Source of the DNA: Castanea sativa
Taxonomy: Eukaryota; Streptophyta; Magnoliopsida; Fagales; Fagaceae
NCBI RefSeq assembly: GCF_040712315.1
Contig: NC_134013.1
Coordinates: forward strand, 5,553,001-5,617,000
Length of the DNA stretch: 64,000 bases
Direction: 5' to 3'
Position numbers and translations under genes: made by a program. Positions within the stretch are counted from its first letter, which is position 1, and every line of letters starts with the position of its first letter. This document shows positions 24,456 to 35,659 of this stretch, piece after piece. The notes beneath the pieces are model-generated. The model saw only the letters and a list, made by a program, of their open reading frames with translations. It had not been told where the DNA came from and did not search any database.

Positions 24456-24736
24456 TTTGATTTGATTTGATTGTGGGCTCTTGCAGTTGAGGAAAATCAG
24501 AAGCTGTAGTATCCTTTGTGCTTTTTTTTTATTTTTTATTTTTTTTATTCCATTTGAAGCTCTAAGCTTTGTCGTTTTTGTTTTGTCTCTGTTAGGCTTT
24601 CTTCACGTAAAGCTTTGTCATCACTACAACATGTGTGGTATGTACAAATAATAATATTGTTTTTCTTTTCAAAAAGTGGGACAAGAGTATTTAGGTTCAA
24701 TATCTGTGTGTGTGAGACATGGTGGTGAATACATGC
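24456..24736 (+). other. 3' flank of gene A up to the Gypsy insertion
   Basis: This 3' UTR-like sequence is shared with 38225-38520 and 49896-50060, so it belongs to the duplicated A unit. It ends at CATGC (24732-24736), the left target-site duplication of the Gypsy element. Confidence 0.7.
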
Positions 24737-25466
24737 TGTAAGTGCACAATTGCACCTGAACCCAAGAATAGTTATGGGCTCAGACCCAATGATTAAACAA
24801 TAAGAATTTGTAGAAGTAAACCTGCGTTAGAAGTGTATGAGGATGAAATGACAAACTAAAGATTCCAAGATTTGAGACAAAAAGGAGTAATGTAAATAGG
24901 CACTCCTGACGTAAGTTCGAAAACTGTTCTTATATTATATCTCTCTCTTTTTCCTTCTTCTTTTTAGGTTACAAAAAGTTCCGTCCCGTTCTCGTTCCCG
25001 TCCCTCCTTAAATACTCCTCTTTTTAATACTTTATCCACGTGTTGCCCCCCAATTCCTCCCTTAGCCTAGATATTTCTTTTCTTAGTGCCTTTGAACAAG
25101 AATTCAGTTTCCCTTCCACTGTTTAAGTGTCACTTCCTCATTAATGCGGCCGGGGTGGTAGGTGCAGGTCTTTAATGTGGAGGTAGCAGCCTTTACCTTT
25201 GATATTCTTCCAACATCGGCGCTTCTAGGACATTCAAGGGTTCTCTCCCTTTAACCGTTGGTCTTGACCGTATCATTCCCTAATCTTTACCATGAAGTCT
25301 CGTGTTCTTTGATGTCATCCGAGGGGAAAACCATCCTACCGGATCCTGTGATCCTCGGCGTATAGGCCGACCCATAGCACCAACAATCTCTAACCCTGTG
25401 GTCGTCGGCCTTCTTTAACAAGGCCCAAAAGGCCCACATTCCCACCAGATCCTTTTGCCCCACACA
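24737..25466 (-). repeat. 3' LTR of the Gypsy element
   Basis: It is collinear with 35660-36412 but about 23 bp shorter owing to several small gaps, for example TGATTAAAC in place of TGAGCCTTAAAC. A polypurine tract, GAGGGGCTAT on the minus strand (25467-25477), abuts it on the internal side, as expected for a 3' LTR. Confidence 0.9.
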
Positions 25467-25971
25467 ATAGCCCCTCAAAACTCTAATTTTCGACATCCGA
25501 GGAGAAAAATAGGGTTTTGATCCGACGAGAACTCGCTCTACACACTTTATAAGTGACGACACGTGTGGAAATCGTTTCGCGTCCCGTAAGATGACACTTG
25601 GCGGTTTCATTTTCGAAAACGCGCGCATTTATTACCGTAAGTTACTCTTTGTCTCCCACGCTCAACGGTGAGATGGGCATCCAACGGTTCTCCTCACTCC
25701 ACGAAATTTTAGGCGGGACGTACATAATTTTCGAGGCCGCCTTTTCGCACGTCGTGACGCTTCGGAACCTCGCGCCTTCATTTAAGTCATCGTGGATCAA
25801 TCCCATCAAAACAACAACAATCATTCTTCACCAGCGAAAAACGTGGAAACCCGTACCTTCAACCTTGTAAGTTCTTGCTCTCTCTAGTCTTGACCTTTTC
25901 TCCTCGGATACATCCTCGGCTACCAATACAATCACTCTCCCTTTTAAAGTTTAGTCTATCGTCTCTCCGTA
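25467..25971. other. Gypsy internal spacer between 3' LTR and antisense ORF
   Basis: This is untranslated element sequence. On the plus strand a CT-rich stretch (25880-25960) precedes the antisense ORF and could be its leader. No TATA box is clear. Confidence 0.4.
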
Positions 25972-28558
25972 ATGGGAAGATTCAAGTGTCTAGTTGATAC
26001 CGCCGCCGGGATGGAAGGCTTTAGAGCCAAATACCATATTCCCGCCGACGTAGGGTTAGAATACCGCCGCAATGCCGTGGCCGGTTCTAGGAAAGAGGGA
26101 GAGGTTATCATTCCTATGATAGCCTTCATAGAGGGTGGGATGACCCTACCAATGAAACCCGTAATGAGGAGTATCTTCGCAACCACCGGTTGTGCCCCGA
26201 CCAATGCCTTCCAAATGTTTTTAGAGTTTTAGGTAGTGTAGATGCTCTAAACGAGCGTATGAGTTTAAACCTCACATGGCACGATGTCGTGTTCCTATAT
26301 GAGTCCCACAAACTCTCTAAGGTAGGCTATTATATGAAATCTCGGTCTAGCACCGTTAGGCTAATCTCCCGTCCGCCCAAATCAAACAAAGGCATGAAGG
26401 ACGACTACCCGATCGTGTCCGGAACCGGCACGACGGCCTCCATCGCCCCGCTCGGGGGGGGATCCAGGTGCGACACCATAGGATTAATCTCCCCACAACA
26501 CAACTTCTCCTAACACACACACGTAAATGCGTATTTGTATTTACTTAAATTCGTTAAATATTTGTGTGAATCGACCAGGTTTGTTTGTTTGATGTCTTTT
26601 TTGCGTATAAGCAACACGTGCGTCCTCGTCTAAGTCACCGTAACGTTGCCGATCTAAACCGAGTACTTCGCTCCGAGGTATTCGTTAGTGCGTACCTACA
26701 ACTCCGGGCTGCTCATCTCATTCTAGGATACACCCCCTTTCCAAAGACTTTCAGAGATAGAGGACGCCATTATTGCCGGCGACCGAAGACGGAAGAGGAT
26801 AAACGTAGCTCGGCCCCATTTTTTGGACGACCGTGACCTCCCGACGCTCCCGACACTATTTTGTACAACCGGCCGATAGCAGCAGTCCCCTCGCCATACA
26901 TTCACAAACAACTCGTCGTTCCAGAAGAGGAGGTATCTTCTTCACACACTCTTGACGACGAGATAGACCAATTCCATCTTGAAGACACCGAGAGACCTCG
27001 CGGAAACCGCTTCGTGGTACTTTCCGACGAGGAGGAAGAAGCCACCGAGGCCTCCGGAATCGCAGGGTTTGTAGTTGCCCTTCCCGAGGACGAATCCGTA
27101 GAAGGCATGGGACGAATGGAGGGTCTTCTCACTAATAGGGCTGCCAAAGTTGCAGAAGAAGAAAACAGGACGTCCCAAGTTCCCCAGCCTTACCTCCTCC
27201 TCCTCCTCTAGCCGAGCCAAAACTACCACTCGAGGATCCCAAGAAGAAGAGGAAGGGAGATAATGAGGGGACGATTACTAAAGACCCCAAGAAACCACGC
27301 CAACAACTCCCACCGGCCCAGCCAGAAGCCGGACAAAGGCAAGGGTAGAGCCCGTTCACCGAACTTGGGGAAATCGTGACGAGGCCGTAGTGCACCGAGC
27401 ACCGGCCACTTGGTCCCCCGATCTAAGGCCGGACGGCGCTCCTATCTCCCGTCGGGCCGCATAAGGGCAGCTCAACAAGGCCACGCCCACCACCCGGCCG
27501 AGGTCCTAGAACGCCCTCTTCTCGCCGCCCAAGGACATGGAGACCTTGGAAAAGATGGGCCAACCACAACTATTCCTCTCTCTAAAAAGAGACTTAGCAC
27601 CGGTAAGTGTTTCTCCTTTTAACAATATTTATAAGTAAATTAGTTTTTGTTATTCCTAACTCCATCATGCTTTTTTACGTGCTATTCAGAGGTCTTTGTA
27701 GCTGAAAAGTTTATTGAAGACGCTCGGAAAGTAGCCGTGGCCGAGCTCGAAATTAGGGTGGAGACCGAGAAGTCCTTGGGTACAGCCCCTTGCCGAGAAC
27801 GAAAAGCCGACCTCGGAGGTAGCAGAGCCGAGGAGAGAGAAGAATGGGGTCGAGTCAAACTTGAAGACAATGAAGACCCGGATAGAAGGACAGCGCAAGC
27901 TCCTTCATGCAAGAGATGAAGAGCTCTCCCAAGCTCAAAAGGAGTGCTCGGATCCGAAGAAGCAGCTTGGCGCCGATGAAAGAAGAAGCCAGCTCCTTCC
28001 AACTCTCTCTTCAAGCCGCGAAGGTGCAAGTTTTGATGAAGGGGTAGCCACTACCGAGGAGCAAATGACAGAGGAGTTCGCGGCTTTATGCCGCGAATAC
28101 CGTCAAAAAGTATGGGGGAAGCTTTAAACGTAGCAGAGTTCCCGCCTTCGGATTTGAGGAAGTCCGAGAACGTTTGGCTTCCCCTAGAAATACAGGAGAT
28201 TGAAGAGGCTCCCGCCGCTATTCCTACCCCCGAGACAACTCTTCCCGTCCTACCTCCGATGGTCCCACAAAGAAATTCCTGATCCTACGTAACCTTCGGT
28301 TCCAATAAAGAAAAGGAAGGAGGGGTGGATGCAGAGAGGGACTTGAACCGAGATAGTGGAACCCAACGTCCTTCCACCAAAGACAACGGATAAAGGAAAG
28401 CAGGTTATGACTCCTTTTGAGCCGGAGTTGAGAAAGACCGAGGGCACTAGTACCTCTCGAAGATCCTCCTCCAACAGCTTAGGACTTAGCTTAGGGCTTC
28501 TTTTTTCATTTTTTTTTGTTTTTGAATTATATATTGTAATGTATATTCACCTTGATTA
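25972..28558 (+). pseudogene. Antisense extra ORF of the Tat element (decayed)
   Basis: On the strand opposite to gag-pol lies a broken coding region of about 2.6 kb. The first part reads MGRFKCLVDTAAGMEGF and EGEVIIPMIAFIEGGM, then FRVLGSVDALNERMSLNLTW with HDVVFLYESHKLSKVGYYMK (to about 26400). Later come QLRAAHLILGYTPF (near 26700), an acidic stretch FVVLSDEEEEATEA (near 27020) and a charged, probably coiled-coil stretch EKFIEDARKVAVAELEIRVE (near 27710). Extra ORFs between integrase and the 3' LTR, some antisense, are known in Tat-lineage elements. Their function is unknown. Several frameshifts and stops make this copy inactive. A probable spliceosomal intron lies at 27603-27689. Confidence 0.7.
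27603..27689 (+). other. Probable intron in the antisense ORF
   Basis: CG|GTAAGTG at 27603 and a T-rich tract ending TGCTATTCAG| at 27689 delimit 87 bp of AT-rich sequence between two GC-richer coding-like parts. The size and both splice signals are ordinary for plants. On the minus strand the element's genomic RNA would carry only the complement, so this intron would not be spliced away during retrotransposition. Confidence 0.6.
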
Positions 28559-28982
28559 ATGAAGAACAATTTCGTTTGCTTTTCACTTGGATTGTGTCCG
28601 CTTTTTCTTTATTCTTTATGTACTTATTACAAAAGTTTTCCCATTAAGTCATATCGAAGTTTCTCGTAGCATAAAAATCTAACTCCAAGGATTGCATAGT
28701 CATAACTTTCACATAATCATGCGTATATTATTAAAGATTTAATACAAGGTGACATGGTTAATTCCTTTGAATAATACCTCGATTAAAAAGGAAAGAGGAC
28801 TTCATATAACAATTAAGCCCTTATAATGCATAACACCGTTTTTAGTAGGTTGTAAGATCCGAGTTAATAAACGGTAAGGTATTAACATCCAGGCATAATC
28901 GAAGTTAAGTTTAATCAAAGTCATAGTCCGAAGATAAATCTTAAGCAATCTTTCGTTTAATTCTTCAAAATTGTAACCGTAA
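28559..28982. other. AT-rich Gypsy spacer with a degenerate array unit
   Basis: Noncoding element sequence. From about 28920 it carries diverged words of the 149-bp unit (GTCCGAAGATAAATC, TTCTTCAAAATTGTAA), suggesting that the array grew out of this region. Confidence 0.5.
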
Positions 28983-30265
28983 ATGGTAAGACATCAATTT
29001 CCTCAAGGTTTGTGGTCCGAGGACTACACTTAACCAAGTTTCGTTTGATTCTCAAAAATTGTAACTTCAAATGTTAATTTTCCCAAAGTAGGAGGTCCGA
29101 AGACCCGCATAACTAAGGTTCGTTTAACAAATGACAAGACATCAATTTCCGCAAGGTTTGTGGTCCGAGGACTACACTTAACCAAGTTTCGTTTGATTCT
29201 CAAAAATTGTAACTTCAAATGTTAATTTTCCCAAAGTAGGAGGTCCGAAGACCCGCATAACTAAGGTTCCGTTTAACAAATGACAAGACATCAATTTCCA
29301 CAAGGTTTGTGGTCCGAGGACTACACTTAACCAAGTTTCGTTTGATTCTCAAAAATTGTAACTTCAAATGTTAATTTTCCCAAAGTAGGAGGTCCGAAGA
29401 CCCGCATAACTAAGGTTCTGTTTAACAAATGACAAGACATCAATTTCCACAAGGTTTGTGGTCCGAGGACTACACTTAACCAAGTTTCGTTTGATTCTCA
29501 AAAATTGTAACTTCAAATGTTAATTTTCCCAAAGTAGGAGGTCCGAAGACCCGCATAACTAAGGTTCTGTTTAACAAATGACAAGACATCAATTTCCGCA
29601 AGGTCCGTGGTCCGAGGACTACACTTAACCAAGTTTCTGTTTGATTCTCAAAAATTGTAACTTCAAATGTTAATTTTCCCAAAGTAGGAGGTCCGAAGAC
29701 CCGCATAACTAAGGTTCGTTTAACAAATGACAAGACATCAATTTCCGCAAGGTTTGTGGTCCGAGGACTACACTTAACCAAGTTTCGTTTGATTCTCAAA
29801 AATTGTAACTTCAAATGTTAATTTTCCCAAAGTAGGAGGTCCGAAGACCCGCATAACTAAGGTTCCGTTTAACAAATGACAAGACATCAATTTCCACAAG
29901 GTTTGTGGTCCGAGGACTACACTTAACCAAGTTTCGTTTGATTCTCAAAAATTGTAACTTCAAATGTTAATTTTCCCAAAGTAGGAGGTCCGAAGACCCG
30001 CATAACTAAGGTTCTCGTTTAACAAATGACAAGACATCAATTTCCGCAAGGTTTGTGGTCCGAGGACTACACTTAACCAAGTTTCGTTTGATTCTCAAAA
30101 ATTGTAACTTCAAATGTTAATTTTCCCAAAGTAGGAGGTCCGAAGACCCGCATAACTAAGGTTCTGTTTAACAAATGACAAGACATCAATTTCCACAAGG
30201 TTTGTGGTCCGAGGACTACACTTAACCAAGTTTCGTTTGATTCTTAATAATTGTAACTCCAAATA
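28983..30265 (-). repeat. 149-bp tandem repeat array in the Gypsy 3' region
   Basis: GGTCCGAGGACTACACTTAA recurs nine times at intervals of 148-150 bp (from about 29014 to 30207). The units are almost identical. The main differences are at one position (GGTTCGTTT, GGTTCCGTTT, GGTTCTGTTT or GGTTCTCGTTT) and a CCGCAAGG/CCACAAGG alternation. The unit length is not a multiple of three, so the ORFs crossing it (for example 29476-29814, minus) are accidental. Tandem repeats in the untranslated 3' part of plant Tat/Ogre-type elements are known as sources of satellite DNA. Confidence 0.95.
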
Positions 30266-30407
30266 TAAGAGCTAGCCATAACTTTAAAATATTAATTGAC
30301 AAAAGCTTATTTGATTAATAATAATACCTTCTAAGGTTATTTACATTCCATGGACGTGGTACAACTCGTTCATCTAGGTCACTTAGCCTATACGACCCTA
30401 TGCCTCG

Positions 30408-31380
30408 CTATTGAAACAATGCGATAGGGGCCTTCCCGCTAGGTCCTAGTTTACCCCATGCCGGGTTCTTAGAAGTGCCTACAACTTTCCTTAATACAAG
30501 ATCACCGTGTGCAAGTGGCCTTAGCTTCACGTGAGCATCATATCCTCGTTTTAGCTTTTGCCGATAATAAGCCAATTGGACCATAGCCGCCTCACGCCGT
30601 TCCTCAAGTAAATCAAGATCTTTCTCCAAAAGTCCCCGGTTATTCTCGGGCTAAAAGAACTTGTCTTTAGAGTAGGAAAACCAGATTCTAGTGGTATCAC
30701 CGCCTCGGCTCCATAAGTCATAGAAAATGGTGTCTCTCCAAAGGACCCGCGTGGTGTGGTCCGATATGTCCACAGAACATGAGGGAGCTCTTCTACCCAT
30801 CCGCCTTTCGCATCATCCAACCTCTTCTTGAGCCCATTGACTATGACTTTGTTAACGGCCTCGGCCTCGCCCATTCCCTCGAGGATAAGCTGGGGTAGAA
30901 TATCTATTTATGATACCCATGTCACCACAATATTGCCTAAAGGCGTTGCTGTCAAATTGAAAGCCGTTGTATGAGACAAGAGTGTGCGGTATACCAAATC
31001 TAGTAACAATGTTTTTCAATATAAATTTCTTGGAATCAACATCTCGGATATTGGCTAATGGCTCAGCTTCAACCCATTTAGTGAAATAGTCCGTTCCCAA
31101 GAGCAACCATTTTTTGTTGCCATCATCTCTCGGAAATGGACCGACAATGTCCAGGCCACATTGTGCGAAAGGCCAAGGGATAGACAGTGGGTTTAGAACC
31201 CCTCCATGTTGGTGTATATTTGGAGCTAACCTCTGACATTGATCACACTTTCTCGGCATAGTCCCGAGCCTCCCTCTCGCATATCGGGCCACCAATAACC
31301 CCGAGTAAGGGCTCTATGAGCTAAGGACCTTCCCCAGTGTGACTCCCACAAATTCCTTCATGCAATTCCTCCAAGAATGA
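30408..31380 (-). pseudogene. Gypsy integrase domain (decayed)
   Basis: Minus-strand pieces read CDQCQRLAPNIHQHGG and then LNPLSIPWPFAQCGLDIVGP, the end of the zinc-binding region and start of the catalytic core. KKWLLLGTDYFTKWVEAEPL holds the first and second catalytic region, followed by YSTPAYPRGNG, EELPHVLWTYRTTPRGSFGE and a C-terminal GDLVLRKVVG. Frame changes near 30860 and 30640 and a conserved-site loss (SYNGFQFDS where an NG-FD motif normally follows SDNG) show decay. Integrase would normally insert the cDNA into host DNA. Confidence 0.85.
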
Positions 31381-32252
31381 TTCTCGTTGATTCAGTGGTG
31401 TACACACAACAAATACGGTCCCGAAAAGGATCGTTTGTATAGCTTCGGTCCTCGGACAACCGTAAACGCGGCGCCTTTCGACGTACCTTTTCTCGCTTCA
31501 ACTTTGTCTTCGGGAAGGATGTCATTTTTGAGAAAAGATATGATCGAATCCATCCAACTAGGACCAGGCCTTATTAGATGGACGCGAGGTGCGTTAGCAG
31601 CTATAAGAGGAGGTTCTACCAAATCCTCAACGAGAATAACCCTTGGTAGACCTTGAGCCGAGGATGTTGCCAACGTAGCCAAAGAATCCGCATGAGTATT
31701 TCCACTCCTAGAGACATGAACTAAGGCAAAGGAGTCGAATTCAGCTCGCCGACGCTCGACTCCGCCAAATATTCCCGCATTCGGAATCTCTAGCCTCCAT
31801 GGTCCCCATGACTTGGCCGACCACTAATTGAGAGTCCGAGAACTCATGGATTTCCTTGCCACCCATCTTATGTACCATTCGCATGCCTACCAAGATCGCT
31901 TCATACTCGGCCTCATTATTAGTAGCCGAGAAAGCCAATCTCAAAGATTTTTCAAAGACAATTCCTTCGGGGACATTAGAACAAGTCCAACGCCGTACCC
32001 TTTATGATTAGCAGCCCCATCCACATAAACTTTCCAAGCCGAGGGCGATACGGCCGTGATCACACCAACCGATTTTTCACCCATGTGCGCTACCTTTGAA
32101 GTTTCTTCTAACAATGGCTCAAGCAAACTCGCCACCAAATCAGCGAGGACCCGACCTTTCACCGAGGTGCGAGGCTTGTACTTAACATCAAAGGCTCCCA
32201 AAATGGTTCCCCATTTTGCCACTCGCCGAATAATCAGCACTACGCAACACAA
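31381..32252 (-). pseudogene. Gypsy archaeal-type RNase H domain and linker (decayed)
   Basis: AWKVYVDGAANHKGYGVGLV (near 32020) and ATNNEAEYEAILVGMRMVHK with EFSDSQLVVGQV (31810-31940) carry the D, E and D residues of a second RNase H. This domain is typical of Tat-lineage elements and lies between the ordinary RNase H and integrase. A frameshift near 31943 splits it. The stretch below 31740 is linker toward integrase. Confidence 0.75.
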
Positions 32253-32299
32253 ACTTGAGCGGCAACCGGGTCAAAACAACCACAGTATGAGATTGGAAA

Positions 32300-33500
32300 T
32301 AATGAGGAAGTTTGCGCGTGGCGTGGACTACAGCCGAAGTGCTTTTTCCAAGGGCAAATAGCGCACCTCGGCTTCATTCAAGGACTTACTAACATAGTAG
32401 ATCGGCCTCTCGCACTCCATCTTCATTCCTTATAAGGACTAGACTCACCGCATGAATAGCCACGGCAAGATAAGCGAATAAAACCTCGTCCACCTCGTGG
32501 CGAGATAAAATGGGTGGCCGAGATAGATATTGCTTAAGCCGTTGGAAAGCCGACTCACAATCCTCGGTCCATCGAAACCCTTTCCACTTGTTCAACAACC
32601 GAAAGAAAGGACGGCACCGGCCCGACCGAGAAATAAATCTGCTCAACGCAAAGAATCATTCCGGTCAATTTCGAATCTCCTTTGGGTTCCGAGGCGGCTG
32701 CAAATTTTGAATAGCCCTAACTCGCACCGGGTTCACCTCTATGCCCCTATGAGTGATCATATATCCTAAGAACTTTCCAGATCCCACTCCAAAAGAACAC
32801 TTGGAGGCGTTAAGGCGCAACTTATACTTCCTCGCATTTGGAAGGTGTCGGCCAAATCCGTGATGTGCGAAGGTACCGTCTTACTCTTTACCACCATGTC
32901 ATCCACGTATACTTCTATGGTTTTCCCCAGTTGCTGTTCAAACATTCGGGTCATCATTCTTTGATAAGTAGCCCCGCATTTTTTAACCCAAATGGCATGA
33001 CTTTATAATGATAGTTCCCCGTTGGAGTAATGAAAGCGCCTTTTCCCCGATCCTCTAATGCCAAGGGGATTTGGTGGTAACCCCGAAAGGCGTCCAGAAA
33101 CTCATCCGAGGATGTCCGACAGCAGCATCTACCGCCTGATCAATCCGTGGCATTGGGAATGAATCTTTAGGACAGGCCTTGTTCGTATCGCAAAGTCTAC
33201 ACATACTCTCCACTTGCCGTTCTTCTTCTTAACGACAACAAGATGAGCCAACCATTCGGGTAGAAAACTTCTTTGATAGCCCCCGCCCTTTTGAGTTTAA
33301 GAACCTCTTCCTTCACAGCCTCGAATGTTCTCGGGAAGATCGCCGAGGTGGCTGCCTCCTCGGAACAATGGCCGGATTGACGTTTAGATGATGACAAATA
33401 AAGTTCGGATCCACACCGGAGCCTCATAGGGGTCCCATGCAAAGACATCTAGATTATCCTTCAGAAATTTCAACAACTCCATCTTCTCTTGGTGTGGCAA
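32300..33500 (-). pseudogene. Gypsy reverse transcriptase/RNase H (decayed)
   Basis: Recognisable minus-strand pieces are EEVLKLKRAGAIKEVFYPNG (near 33290), the catalytic IEVYVDDMVVKSKT (near 32910) and WTEDCESAFQRLKQYLSRPP (near 32540) of the RT connection. Intervening parts are present but shifted in frame several times. The YVDD box itself is intact. Confidence 0.85.
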
Positions 33501-34140
33501 TCGTATGCCAACTTGAAAGAACCTCTCTGGATCATCGGTTATTACACACTTCGCTAACTCCTCTCAAACAGCCTCATCTTCTCGTCATCGCTCCAGTGCC
33601 TCCGAGCCGTTAATTGCTATGACTCCCGGATGGGCAAGGTTGATAACTCGACTTCGACCGACGAAGTACCGCAGCGGAGATGCATTGCTCGGCCACTACT
33701 CGACCGCCGAGGATTTCCTCAACATGTTCCCCCGAGGGGAATTTAACCTTAACGTGCAAGGTAGAGGAAACGGCTCCTGTGGCGTGCAGCCATGGCCTCG
33801 GCGAGGATGGCTGTATATGGAGAGTACGCGTCAACCACAATGAAATCTACTTCAACCGTTTCGTGCCGGATTGAACGGGTAAACGGATCCGTCCTTTTGG
33901 CACAACGGCTCTCCCTTCAAAGCTAATAAGAGGTGAGTCATAAGGAGTTAAATCTTCCAACTCCAACCTTAACCCCTTAAATAGATCGGGGTACATGATA
34001 TCCGCACCGCCGCCCCGATCTATCATTACCCTCTTCACGTCATAATTACCTATTCCGAGGGTAACCACAAGAGCATCGTCATGGGCCGGATAGTCCCTAC
34101 TTTATCCTCCTCGGAGAAACCCAAGACAGTAAAGTGCTCT
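33501..34140 (-). pseudogene. Gypsy aspartic protease region (decayed)
   Basis: VTLGIGNYDVKRVMIDRGGG followed by ADIMYPDLFKGL (33930-34060) is the protease active-site region. The usual D-[ST]-G/D-Q-G type triplet reads DRG here, so activity is doubtful. PYDSPLISFEGRAVVPKG follows as in other Tat proteases. Confidence 0.75.
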
Positions 34141-35613
34141 TTAATCTCTTCGGCCTGCTACCCACATCCTCGGCCTGCGAATGGGAAACCGCCATAACCC
34201 TAGTAGGACCCGAGCCCGTCCTACCAGTGCAGCGAAGATAACATTAATCGTCCCCAATGCCGGCCGAGATGAACTATTCCGCCGGTTGTTTGAACCAACT
34301 TGACCGACTTGCCCGGTGGGCCGACACAAGTGCCGCTTTAACTTTCCCTCACCGACGAGCTGCTCTAGATGGTTCCACAGGTTCGACGGCTCTCGCAGTG
34401 TGGCCCACATCCCGATGGTACCGACAAAAGGTTTTGATTTCTTCTCGCAGGTCACCCGCCATTTTGCCGGCCACCCGAAGAAGGGCTCTTTACGAACTTT
34501 TTCTAATAACCGATGCACCGGTTCTCGGAACACGCATTTACAGCTGGGTGCCGCCGAGCCGGATTGTCCGAAGTAATCCCTCCTCGGCTTGTTGTTGTGA
34601 TATCCGTCCGACCCGAAATCCCTTCTCTCCCGCGGGATAACCTTCTCCTTTCCTTTTCCCCGTTGCCGGTCTTCCTCTACCTTTTTATATTCATCAATAC
34701 GATCCATAAGACGACGTACACCGCGGACGGGCTTTTTCGTCAAAGACTTTCTTAGGTCGTGATCGCAGGGAGGCCTACCTTAAAGGTATTTAGCGCCACC
34801 TCATCAAAGTCGCCGTCTATTTCATTAAACATCTCCCAATATCCGTCGGAGTATGCTTTCGTTGTCTCCCCTTCCTTCATGACCATGGATAGCAATGAGT
34901 CCAAGGGCCGAGGGACTCGCTACAAGTAATGAACCGAGAAGCAAACGCCCTAGTTAGTTCCCCAAACGAGCCTACGTACCCCGACTTGAGACCGTTGAAC
35001 CATCTCATAGCCACAGTCCCAAGCCGGAGGGGAAGACTTTACACATCAAAGTCTCGTTATGAGAGTGCACCGCCATCCTTTGGTTGAAGTGACTCACGTG
35101 CTCCACCGGATCAGTCCGGCCATTATAGATGGTAAACGTGGGCCGGGTGAACCTCCCGGGGAGCCTTCCCCTCTCAATCCTTCGTGAAAACGGAGATTTA
35201 GAGAGTTGGTGCAACGCCCTACTCATGGTATCGTTGCCTAAACCCCTAGGACGAAGCTTCTTACGTCCGCGGATTGGCCGGTCGTTCTCCTCACCGCAGG
35301 ATGTTGCACCGGTGGGGGAATATGACCTTGAACCGTAGCCATGTCCCCCATCCTTCTCTGAGGAAGAACTAGATGAGGACGGGGAAACCTTACGTTTAGC
35401 ACGGCGTAACTTCCTCTTCAAACGATTGATTTCCTTCTGCATGGATTTAGAGCCCTCATCGTGGGTAGTGCTACCCCCTCCATGAGTATGGCTAGCCCCT
35501 GGATATTCTGTATGGACGCTTCCCTCACGATCCCTACGTTGTTCAAGACGTTCGAAATGATCTTCAGGTTGTGACCCCTGTGACTCTGCATGATGAGAGC
35601 CTAAGCCTGCCAT
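34141..35613 (-). pseudogene. Gypsy gag polyprotein (decayed)
   Basis: The N-terminal 202 codons (35005-35613) contain a serine/arginine-rich basic segment and GRFTRPTFTIYNGRTDPVEH followed by VSHFNQRMAVHS, the start of the Retrotrans_gag domain. The domain continues in other frames to about 34760 (a motif resembling MRWFNGL near 35000). A charged segment, RRLMDRIDEYKKVEEDRQRG, lies near 34690. At least three frame changes break it. Gag would form the particle that packages element RNA. Confidence 0.85.
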
Positions 35614-35639
35614 AATATCCCTACTACTTCCAGACTAGA

Positions 35640-35657
35640 TTCCCACAGACGGCGCCA
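35640..35657 (-). other. Primer-binding site
   Basis: On the minus strand TGGCGCCGTCTGTGGGAA begins two bases after the 5' LTR end. TGGCGCC at this position is the usual start of a tRNA-complementary primer site in plant Gypsy elements. It fixes the element's orientation as minus. The exact tRNA is not assigned. Confidence 0.85.
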
Positions 35658-35659
35658 AT

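Noticed and set aside
28983..30265. CRISPR-like or protein-coding repeat array
   Set aside because: The units are 149-bp head-to-tail copies without unique spacers, in a plant retrotransposon. Unit length is not divisible by three, so the minus-strand ORFs across it are accidental.
31387..34755. Plus-strand ORFs of 60-127 codons across the Gypsy pol and gag region
   Set aside because: They are complements of minus-strand gag-pol sequence and have no recognisable domains.
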